From assembly GCA_947683425.1 (NCBI GenBank), contig CANTUQ010000324.1:372001-436000 (forward strand): a stretch of 64,000 nucleotides of DNA. Reading direction: 5' to 3'. The DNA is from Excoecaria cochinchinensis. Its lineage: Eukaryota > Streptophyta > Magnoliopsida > Malpighiales > Euphorbiaceae. Shown in pieces: positions 55,084-64,000 of the stretch (positions are counted from its first letter, which is position 1; every line of letters begins with the position of its first letter). Both the position numbers and the translations under genes were made by a program. Below the pieces are notes generated by a model. It was not told where the DNA came from. It did not search any database and saw only the letters and a list, made by a program, of their open reading frames with translations.

Positions 55084-56133
55084 GTAAACATCTTTTTTTC
55101 ACACTAGCATCTTTAATGTCATAATTTAATGCCTTAATGGCCCAATAAGCTTTATATTCTAACTCAACATGCAAATAACATGCTTTACCAAATATTAACC
55201 TATATCGTGACATCCCAATAGGTGTTTTGAATGCAGTGCGATATGTCCAAAGTGCATCATCTAATTTATGTACCCAATCTTTCCTAGAGCTAGAAACTGT
55301 TTTTTCTATTATCCACTTAAGCTCTCTATTTGAAACCTTTGCTTGACCACTAGTTTGTGGGTGATAAGGAGTAGCAACCCTATGATGAACACCATATTTG
55401 TGCAATAATGAGCAAAAGATCGGTTAATAAAATGCGTACCTCTATCACTTATGATAGCCCGTGGCACTCTAAATCTTGAAAAGAGTTTCTTCAAAAACTT
55501 CACAACTACCTTTGAGTCATTGGTTGGTGTTGCTTTAGCTTCAACCCATTTTGAGACATAATTTACCCCAACCAAAATATAGCTTTGTCCAAAAGATATA
55601 GGAAAAGGACCCATAAAGTCTATCCCCCACACATCAAATATTTTAACCTCTAAAATGCTATTCAAAGGCATCTCATCTCTCTTCCCAATATTACCAACCC
55701 TTTGACACCTATCACATTGGGCTATAAAACTCCTAGCATCATGAAATAAAGTAGGCGAATAAAAACCACACTCAAGGACACGAGATGTAGTTTTTGTACT
55801 ACCATTATAACTTGAATATAAAGATGAATGGCAATGTTGCAAGATGTTCACATATTCATCCTCACTCACACATCTACGAATTACACCATCGCCACCTATC
55901 TTAAACAAATAAGGCTCCTCTCCAATGTAATCTTTACATCACTAAAAACTTCTTTCTTTGTTGCCATGTTAAACCATGAGGTACAATCCCTACAACAAGA
56001 AAGTTAGCAAAATCTATATACCATGGCATGTACTTGTTCAATAGACATTAAAGACTCATCCAGAAAAAATTCATTTATTTCATTGCTATCCCCTAAAGGT
56101 CCTTCATCATTTTCTAATCTGACAAGTGATCAA
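55084..56133 (-). pseudogene. Athila-type integrase, 3' truncated, with frameshift
   Basis: The minus strand from 56133 reads the end of RNase H (HLSRLENDEG, FFLDESLMSIEQ). Integrase follows: zinc-binding HCHSSLYSSYNGS and CDRCQRVGNIGKRDEMPLN, core DVWGIDFMGPFPISFG (first Asp), YVSKWVEAKATPTNDSKVVV, and AIISDRGTHF (second Asp). A frameshift lies near 55405. The next frame gives VATPYHPQTSGQAKVSNREL (catalytic Glu changed to Lys, read as QAKVSN), SSRKDWVHKLDDALWTYRTA and KACYLHVELEYKAYWAIKAL. It stops at the Tat LTR at 55083. The wording is characteristic of Athila. Confidence 0.9.
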
Positions 56134-59100
56134 TGTAATTGCCCAAATACCGGTCTAGAAGTGTCATTTCATAATTTCAGTGTTACCATGATAATCGCAG
56201 TGTCGAACAGTGTAGGGAATGAGTTTACCAGTGTCAAATTTTAGTGTTAAGTGTGTTAAAAGTATAGTGATTTCGGGACGCGTGATACCGGGGTGGCTAT
56301 ACAGCAAACCTGGCTGTCCGATGCCCGAAAATTTTTAATTTCACAAAATTGATTTGTGAGTCGTCAGGAGTTTATTGGTGAAAATTGAGCTGAAAATGGA
56401 GTTAAATTAACCCCCGAAAGTCATTTTGAAGTTGGCCTCTAGTTCGGTCCAATTTGAACCAGGGATTGACTGAGGTTTGACCAAGGGGTTATTAATAGTT
56501 AAAATGGCCTAATAGATGTTAAATGTGTAAAATAAGACAGTGGGAATGTTATCTGTGAATTTTGATAGTTTTAGAGTTGTATTTTACGGCAGAAGAAAAG
56601 TTGGTCGAATCGAACCGGTTTAAGTGAACCAGTATAAAAATGGACTCCGATTGAGCTAAAAATTTGCAAGAAACCTATTTTTGATGTTATAAGAACAATG
56701 GAATTGGTTAGAAGTGAAAATAATGAGGGGGGACATATAGATGCTTTGAAAAAGTGCAAATGAACCGAAAAACTGAAATTTTGGTTTAAATAGGTCAAAC
56801 CACCTTGGTTGGACCGGTTCGGTTCATTTAAGGTCTATATAAAGAGGGAATTGGCTGGATTTCTCTAGAGAAATCCAGCAGCCACCGCCTCTGTTCTTTC
56901 CTCTCAAGGCCGAATTGTCTTCCTCAATTCTCTCCTCCATTTTCCTCATTTCTCCATCAATCTTTCCCCAAATTTTCACCTCATAAAAAATATTCAGCTC
57001 CTCTACTATCATATTGAAGTGATTGGAGTCCAATTTGAGCACTAAAAGTTGGATAAATCAAGTGTACAAGGTTTAGGGTAAGTTTTTGGGTTTATGATTT
57101 AGGAGTTTTTAATTGAGATTATTGGTCCCTATAGGGGTTTTTGGGGCTGTAGAACACATTTATGAGGTTAGATTTTACATTTGAAGCTTAGTTTTGATGA
57201 TATGAGTACCTTTATTTTCGGCCATGGTAGGTTCTCCAAAAGAGGAGGGATTTTTGCAAGCCAAAGGGAAATAGAAGCAAACCTAGAGTGATATAAAGCT
57301 TGGATTTGAGGTTTGTGGTTACTAAATATACATATTTCCTATGATTTGTGTTAATTTTTAGGTTATATTTAAGTATAGGTATAAGATAATGAAGTGATTA
57401 ATTAAATCTAACTTTATATTCATGTTTAGTAGGCTTAAATTAGTGTATAAATATGATTAGATGAAATTAAATCAAAGTGGTATGAAAAACCTAAGTGTGG
57501 CCGAATTGAACATTAAGGAAACTATTGAATTCTAAGTTGATTTATGGCATGTAATTGGTATACAAGGTATATTTAATATGTAATTTAGGTGATAGAGTGA
57601 TTAAACTAAATTATAGTACGTGGTAGGAAAAGTATATTTGGTAATATATAAGTGGATTTTGATAATACATGTAATACTTAATATGACTATTCAATGATAA
57701 ATAAGTGTGTATGTGAAGTGGTATGTGAGAATGAGATGTATGTTGAAATATGCATATTGACATAATGTGATAATTATATGGATTTTTGAGAAAATATTGC
57801 CCTTAGTAGTTGCCTGATAGTGAAATCTAGTCCAAAATATAATTGGCCAGCCATAGGGATTCCACACCGCGGTATGAGTCATGGCGACTCACTATCAATA
57901 GGCCAATGAGAGCTTATCGCAGTGTAAAGTGAAATTCAATGTATAATATAGTGCAATGCAATGAAAATGGTCCTGCTGGGATAATTTTGTAGTGTAATGG
58001 GTCTGTGGGGCCCATGTCCCGCATATCTAGTCAGTAGATTTTCTATCGGGTCCATATTAGGGGCATGCTGGTAAATATGTGATAAAAATGGTTAAAATGG
58101 TTAAATTGGTGAATATAAGTGAAAACAAGACTAAATTGAAGTAAATAGAAAGCTTAGGGTTAAAACAGTAATTTTATAAAAAAGTTGATAAAAAGTGGTA
58201 AAAATAAGTTAAAAGTGTAAGTGGAAGGGTAAAATGGTAATTTTGGTAAAATATGGTGCTAAAATATTGAAACAGTGTAAAAGTGATAAATTAGGGTCTA
58301 AAATGTAATTTGGCTAAGTTATGAGTTAAATAGTGAAAACTTGATGCAAAGGGTAAAATAGTCATTAAGTAAATTAAATAAGGGTAAAAGTGAAAAAAGG
58401 CATAAATGAGATAAATAGTGTAAATATTGAATAAATAAGGGTATTTTGGTAATTTAGGTGTAAAATAGGGTCATAAATGTAATTAAGGTTAAAAATGGAA
58501 TATAAATGGTATTTGTGTAATTAAGGGGACCTAATTTGAATTAATGGAAAAGTTAGGGATATAAATGGAACTAAAGTGTAAATAATGGAATTAAAGAAAT
58601 TAGTGAGAATATTAAAAATATAGTTAATTAAGTGATTAAATAAATAATAATGTGGTTAATTAAGTGAATTATTAAGTGAATTAGGAGTAAATAATAATAA
58701 GTGTAAATAATAAAAAGAAGTATTTATATTATGTTAAATAAATGGCATTAGTTAGGAAATTTATAGATTGGTAACCACCACTGGGCATTCTAATGCTCAG
58801 CACGTAGTTGTTTTTGACTGCATGTAAGTACGCGTTAGGTGGAGCAGCATATCTCAGTCTTTTTGGGAGCAAGCAGAAGGAGCATAAGTTGATTTTAGTG
58901 TATGTTTTGGATGTGGCATGTATATACTTAACTTAGTATTTGAATTTGGGTTATGTAATAGAATAGTGTCTTATATAGTTTGTGCGAATTATTATGACTG
59001 TGTGATGGAAGGTGAATGTGATATGAATGGATGTGGATTATTATTATTGTTGTGTCCTTGCCGGGGCTGTGGCTTTTGAAAGTGCAGGTTTGGGTAGTGC

Positions 59101-59377
59101 AAAATATAAGCCATTATACTGCCGAAATTTATACCAAATGAATAGTAATTAAGACAGATATAGGTCAATTGGTAGCTAAAAAGTCTAGTGTAATTGTATA
59201 AGTGATATATAAAGTGAATAAGTGGTTTAAAAGATAATTGGCTTAATGAGTTTACTAACAAGTGTAGAAAAAAACCTTTGACCCGTAATTTCATAAGTAA
59301 GTAACTTTTAACCGATCATGGTAATCGTACAGTATTGCTAAGTCAGCAGTATACATATAGGGTATAAGGGTGTTACA
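56134..59377 (+). mobile_element. Type C 5' LTR
   Basis: Starts TGTAATTGCCCAAATACCGG, ends TATAAGGGTGTTACA, and is followed by a Met-type PBS. 3244 bp. It shares with 49770-53638 a TATATAAAG box (56836), ATTGCCCTTAGTAGT near 57797, AGCCATAGGGATTCCAC near 57852, GGGGCCCATGTCCCGCATAT near 58009, and a C-poor region. Confidence 0.85.
56836..56844 (+). promoter_or_regulatory. TATA box of the type C 5' LTR
   Basis: GGTCTATATAAAGAGG lies ~700 bp into the LTR, before a leader beginning GGAATTGGCTGGATTTCTC. Confidence 0.6.
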
Positions 59378-59384
59378 TTTATTT

Positions 59385-59400
59385 TGGTATCAGATCCAGG
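59385..59400 (+). other. Primer-binding site, initiator tRNA-Met (variant)
   Basis: TGGTATCAGATCCAGG, 7 nt after the LTR end; GAGC has changed to GATC relative to the site at 23451. Confidence 0.8.
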
Positions 59401-59515
59401 TTTAGGCGATTCTAAGATCGGAGTGGGGATTGTTAAGTGATTGTATATACATGCCATTTAAAGTGGATATTTTGTTATAGTATTGATGTATGCTTGCTCC
59501 TTGTTATAGTGTACC

Positions 59516-60331
59516 AATGGCATCTGATAGAAGTTTCACCGTTGGGGATGGCGAGAGTGGAGCCTCGGCCAGTGTGGGTCAAGCTGAGACTCCACGACAG
59601 CAATCTACTCAATCAATTCCACCTCCCCTGCCCCAACCTAAATTCTTGACCATGATGACAGATTATATTCGGCACTGAATCCATATTGAGATGGAACAGC
59701 ATCAACAGCAACAGCAACAACAACAGACGGTGCTAGTGCCACCAGTAGCTCCAGCATAGAGAAAGCCAATCTTGGAGCAGCTTAAAAAGATGGGAGCTAA
59801 AGATTTCTTTGGTAGGGATTCAGTGACTTCTGAATAAGTGGAAGAGTGGTTGTTCTGTACTAAAAGGCTGTTCGAGATTCTCCATAGTACTCCAGAGGAG
59901 AAATTTGAGGGCATAGTGGCATTACTTCAGGGTCCAGCATACTTTTGGTGGGACTCGGTCAGAAAACATACTCCAGATGATCAGTTGAACTGGGAGTTCT
60001 TCATTGACCAATTTGAAAAGAAATACATTGGTGCGGAGTACAAATCTGCGATGCAAGATGCCTTCTGGAGGTTAAAAGAGGGCAACAGAACAGTAGTGGA
60101 GCATGAAAGAGAGTTTGAGAGATTAAGCGGTTATCTCGATGATGTGCTAAGGACTGGACCTAGACTGATGGAGAGATTTGAGCGTGGCCTTCACAACAAA
60201 ATCAAGCAAATAATCAGTGGACATAATCATCCAAATTTGAGATCCCTTGTAGCTGCAGCCATTAAAGTTGAAACATCCCAGGCTGATGAAGCAGAGAGGC
60301 AGGCACGGTTTCAACAAAAAAGGAAACTGGG
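59516..60331 (+). pseudogene. Gypsy gag, type C element, with stops and truncation
   Basis: ATG at 59520 (MASDRSFTVG). The frame is broken by a stop near 59676; a Gln-rich stretch (CAG/CAA run ~59696-59730) and then two more stops (near 59756 and 59835) follow. The capsid domain then runs openly: KKMGAKDFFGRDSV, VEEWLFCTKRLFEIL, AYFWWDSVRKHT, NWEFFIDQFEKKYI and HEREFERLSGYLDDVLRTG. It is cut at 60331 by a minus Tat LTR before any zinc knuckle. Confidence 0.85.
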
Positions 60332-60981
60332 TGTGACGCACGCCGAACCCCGTGGTGGCCCCCAACTCCCGCTCTTAGGGCTTTCAGGAATGAGGTTCAT
60401 GGAAACTTGCAAGTGAAATTGCAAGGGCGTCTATTTCGGGCAACAAGGAGGTTTCATGGAGTCGCTACCCAATAGAACATTGGGAAAGTTCGTCTAGGTA
60501 CAGTGAGCCTAACACAGCGCAGTTATGTCTATCATAGGCAAGCCGGAGGTGTCTTGGTGGCCCCCACCCTAACATTAGGATGGCCCTCTCGGCCTCGCGC
60601 TTGGGCAAATCAGAGGTGTCTTGGAGGCCCCACCCTAATAGAACATTAGGATGGCCTTCTCGCCTCGTGGCACCTAGGACTGTGCAAATTGAGCCTTTTT
60701 ATGGGACATAAGAGGTGTCTTGGAGGCCCCATCCCAATAGAACATTGAGATGGCCCTCTCGCGAGCCCAAAGACCAGAGATGGTTCGGAACTTCTCATTT
60801 ATTCATACCTTGGTTAAGTTAAAATTGAGTTTTGAATTTAAGTTTTCATCCCTTTTCTAATACGTTTTGATTCAATAATTAGAGCGGAAGTTGGTCATCC
60901 AAGGAAAGCGGTGAATGAAAGAATAATTAAAATAAAGTACATGAAAATAAATTATAACAAAACTAGGGGCGAAATACAATC
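60332..60981 (-). mobile_element. Tat A'' LTR, U5 end of first copy (minus)
   Basis: The plus strand starts TGTGACGCACGCCGAACCC, the complement of the Tat U5 end. It holds four U5 modules (near 60462, 60550, 60608 and 60717). It aligns closely with 60982-61640 and stops at GAAATACAATC, where the second copy begins. Confidence 0.8.
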
Positions 60982-61107
60982 TGTGATGCGCGCCGAACTC
61001 TGGGTCACCTCGAACGCCCGCCTTTAGGGTGATCGAGAGAATGAGGTTCATGGAAACTTACAAGTGAAATTGCAAGCGCATCTATTTCGGGCAACAAGGA
61101 GATTTCA

Positions 61108-61410
61108 TGGAGTCGCCACCCAATAGAACATTGGGAAAGTTCGTCTAGCCTCAGTGAGTCTAAGACAGCGCAGCTATGTCCATCATAGGCAAGCCAGGGG
61201 TGTCTTGGAGGCCCCACCCTAACATTAGGATGGCCCTCTCGGCCTCGCGCTTGGGCAAACCAGAGGTGTCTTGGAGACCCCACCCTAACAGAATATTAGG
61301 ATGGCCCTCTCGCCTCGTGGCGCCTGGGACTGTGCAAATTGAGCCTTTTTACGGGACACAAGAGGTGTCTTGGAGGCCCCATCCCAATAGAACATTGAGA
61401 TGGCCCTCTC
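61108..61410 (-). other. Four tandem U5 hairpin modules
   Basis: On the plus strand: GAGTCGCCACCCAATAGAACATTGGG (~61111), then three GTCTTGGAGGCCCCACCCTAA...TTAGGATGG-type units (~61202, 61268, 61366). On the minus strand each is a hairpin followed by GG-GGCCTCC or GGCGACTCC. Duplicated in the copy at 60332. Confidence 0.75.
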
Positions 61411-62293
61411 GCCTCGTTGAGCCCAAAGACCAGAGATGGTTTGGGACTTCTCATTTATTCATACCTTGATTAAGTTAAAATTGAGTTTTTAATTTAAGTT
61501 TTCATCCCTTTTCTCATACTTTTTGATGCAATAATTAGAGCGCAAGTTGGTCATTCAAGGAAAACAGTAAATGAAAGCATAATTAAAATAAAGTTCATAA
61601 AAATAAATTACAACAAAACTAGGGGCAGAATACAACCCCCATTGTAAAATAAATGTAAACCATGCATAAAACGGGATATTTATTAAGGATGAGGACATTG
61701 GTCCATGCATGCATAGTTAAAAAAAATGTGTTAAAGGTGATGATTTATTTAGGTGTAAAAAACTAGGACATTGGTCTCATCTTTATTTAGAAGAAAAACC
61801 AAATTAATTAATATAAATATTTTGTGATTTTTTAACTAATGTGCATAAAAAATAAATTTATTACAAATTACATATTAAAACCAAATAAAGGCAAAATAAT
61901 ACTAAAAATGCTAAAAAAAAATCCCACGAAAATGGTGTCTTCAAACTTCTATGGGCTCCCACTTACCATTAAAAAAGGCTCACACATAAAATAATTATTA
62001 AAATAAAACAACACAAATGAAAGTGATGTTAGTAATGAAAATGAGTTAAACATGTAACATGTGAAAATAAATTAAAATAAGTAAAGTACATCATGCATGA
62101 CAAATTAATTAGATGGCATAATAAAAAAAATAACTTAACACATGAACAATTGAACATGCATAAATAATAAAAATAACAACAATAATAAAATTCAACATGC
62201 ATGAAAAACATGAAAATAATAATGATGATGACAACAATAATAAATTATAATAATAAAAAAAATTAATAAAAATAATAATGATGATAGTATTAA

Positions 62294-62408
62294 TGACAAA
62301 TAATAATAATAATAATAATAATAATGATAACACTAATCAGAATAATAATAACAATACTAATGATAATAGTAATGATAAAGAAGATGAACAATCCAATTAA
62401 ATATGCAA

Positions 62409-62465
<57 letters not shown>

Positions 62466-62499
62466 TCAAAGAATATGAACAATCAAATTAAATATGTAA

Positions 62500-62536
<37 letters not shown>

Positions 62537-62580
62537 TAACAACAACAACAACAACAACAACAACATCATCATCATCATCA
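62294..62580. repeat. AAT and AAC microsatellites
   Basis: AAT runs at ~62300-62325, 62410-62463 and 62504-62532, then AAC and ATC runs to ~62580. A 40-bp segment CATCAAAGAATATGAACAAT... is repeated after two of the runs. Confidence 0.95.
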
Positions 62581-63196
62581 AAGAATATGAACAATCAAAT
62601 TAAATATGTAAGAATAAAATGAAGAAATAAAATAAGCCAATCATGCTAACACATGTTAAATGATAATACTAATAATAATAATAATATATGAACAAAAATA
62701 ATGACAATAATATGAACACGAACAATTAAATAAGAAATAAGAATGAGAAATAATAATATGAACAATCAAATAAAAGATTAAGAAATAAAAAGTAAAATAA
62801 ATAATAGATCTAAAAGAATTTACATGATAACTAATCAATTGTAAACAAAAATAAATTAAAAATTGAATTAAAAGTTGAGTCAAGAATGCTTACCCTCAAA
62901 TTTGTTGTGATGAATGAAGTTGGATGATAAATTCCTTGCTTTAATTTGAAAAAACAAAATATATAATGAAATTTTATCCCAAGAACAAATAATTGATTTA
63001 TTTGTCTTAAGGAAAAAATTGTAACAAATAAGTAAAAAAATTCACAAGAACAAATAATTGATTTATTTGTCTCAAGAATTAACTTAAAAAATCAAATTAG
63101 AACACTTAGAGAATTTTTCTTGAAGAAGAAGAAGAAGAAGAAGAGAGAGTATATTTTTCTTAAGAAAAACCCCCCCAAAATTCTCTCTAAAAAAAC

Positions 63197-63203
63197 ATTT
63201 ATA
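63197..63203 (-). promoter_or_regulatory. TATA box of the Tat A'' LTR
   Basis: The minus strand reads GAGTATAAATG followed by a purine-rich leader. The tandem GC-rich array lies upstream of it. Confidence 0.55.
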
Positions 63204-63475
63204 CTCCCCAAAAAATTCAGATTTTTAATAAAGAAATTAAATTATAACTCACATTAAACCCAAAAAACTGAATAATTTGAAGAGTTTAGAAGATAAAAGG
63301 TTTTTAGAATTAAATTCTATAAAAAAAAGTGAAGAAAAGTTAATTTTTAGGACCAAAAACGAAAAAAAAAAAAACAAAAATGGGCGAAGAGGGGGTGTCA
63401 GGGGGCCGTCTTTTCGGGCTGGATGATGTTGTTGTGATGATTTCGCCATGTTGTTGGCGTGTCGTCCATTGTTGA

Positions 63476-64000
63476 AGCGGTAGTGCCGTGATTATGCTAA
63501 CCCTCCATGGAGTGGTAGTGCCGTCATCGTGCTGACCCTTCTAAAGTGGTAGTGCCGTGGTCGTGCTAACCTTCCGTAGAATGGTAGTGCCGCAATCGTG
63601 CTAACCCTTCTGAATTTGTGAAGCGGTAGTACCGTGATCGTGCTAACCCTTCGTGGAGTGGTAGTGCCGTCATCGTGCTAAACCTTCTGAAGTGGTAGTG
63701 CTGTGGTCATGCTAACTTTCAGTAGAATGGTAGTGCCGCCATCGTGCTAACCCTTCTGAGATTTGAAGTGGCAGTGCTGTGATCATGCTAACCCTCCAGG
63801 GAGTGGTAGTGCCGTCATCGTGCTAACCCTTCTGAAGTGGTAGTGTCGTGATCGTGCTAACCCTCCGGGGAGTGGTAGTGCCGCCATCGTGCTAACCCTT
63901 CTGAGATTTGAAGTGGTAGTGCCGTGATCGTGCTAACCCTCTGGGGAGTGGTAGTGTCGCCATCGTGCTAACCCTTCTGAGTTGGTGAAGTGGTGCTGTC
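63476..64000. repeat. ~35-bp tandem repeat with ~145-bp higher-order period
   Basis: GTGGTAGTGCCGTCATCGTGCTAACC-type units of 34-41 bp start at 63479, 63514, 63549, 63583, 63625 and so on. Four unit types (A-D) recur in fixed order: A starts at 63479, 63625, 63770 and 63915, a period of ~145-146 bp. Type D carries an extra TGAGATTTG tail. The array runs past the window end. Confidence 0.88.

Larger units (their letters stand above)
60982..64000 (-). mobile_element. Tat A'' LTR, second copy (minus, runs out of window)
   Basis: The plus strand starts TGTGATGCGCGCCGAAC. Contents: four U5 modules (61108-61410), GGACATTGGTCC near 61693, AAT microsatellites (62294-62532), a GA-rich leader, a TATA box on the minus strand (63197-63203) and a tandem GC-rich array (63476-64000) upstream of it. 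The LTR start is beyond the window. Confidence 0.8.

Noticed and set aside
59696..59730. Poly-Gln coding repeat as a possible cellular gene
   Set aside because: It lies in frame within a broken retrotransposon gag, between stops.
61176..61469. 97-codon ORF with GKPGVSWRPHPN-type internal repeats
   Set aside because: The repeats are translations of the tandem U5 hairpin modules on the opposite strand to the LTR sense.

Overview
The window is repeat-rich nuclear DNA from a flowering plant, probably a eudicot heterochromatic or pericentromeric region. I see no cellular gene, no tRNA or rRNA gene and no bacterial-type feature. Almost all of it is explained by Ty3/gypsy LTR retrotransposons nested in one another. 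The lineages were recognised from primer-binding sites (tRNA-Asp for Athila-like, tRNA-Arg for Tat/Ogre-like, initiator tRNA-Met for Tekay/Del-like), from LTR ends, and from Gag, protease, RT, RNase H and integrase motifs. Every coding remnant except the two ORFs of one young element carries stops, frameshifts or truncations.

Layout. 1-2279: minus Tekay-type LTR. 2280-5210: 3' tail, polypurine tract and 3' LTR of a Tat element. 5211-7701 (+) and 7702-8832 (-): two abutting Tekay-type LTR pieces. 8833-10291 and 20414-~21207: a Tat LTR split by a complete non-autonomous Athila-like element at 10292-20413 (LTRs of 1671 and 1670 bp, TTTTT duplication, tRNA-Asp PBS, two minus-strand ORFs). ~21208-25143: Tekay LTR, PBS and gag-protease, cut by a second Tat element (LTR 25144-27273, PBS, gag fused by deletion to integrase, tail, extra ORF, to ~31115). 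31154-36273: minus Tat LTR split by a solo Tekay-type LTR (33194-35730). 36274-41282: a Tat LTR end, a pol C-terminus and an LTR split by a solo LTR (37059-40614). 41283-42120: Tekay LTR end and gag. 42121-54081: one minus-strand Tat pol gene broken by several nested insertions (43257-44118, 44767-49712 with solo LTR 44969-48099 inside, 49770-53638). 54082-55083: truncated Tat LTR. 55084-56133: Athila integrase. 56134-60331: LTR, PBS and gag. 60332-64000: two Tat LTRs of one family, the second apparently nested in the first.

The most interesting signal is inside the LTRs. Otherwise AT-rich LTRs carry compact GC-rich islands of short palindromes or ~35-bp tandem units. The words differ between LTRs whose flanks still align, and one hairpin word is shared between Tekay-type LTRs and the unrelated Athila-like element. 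The U5 region of every Tat LTR also carries an iterated module: a small hairpin followed by a sequence resembling the start of the element's own tRNA-Arg primer-binding site. Boundaries marked with ~ are by eye. All identities are visual estimates, not computed alignments.
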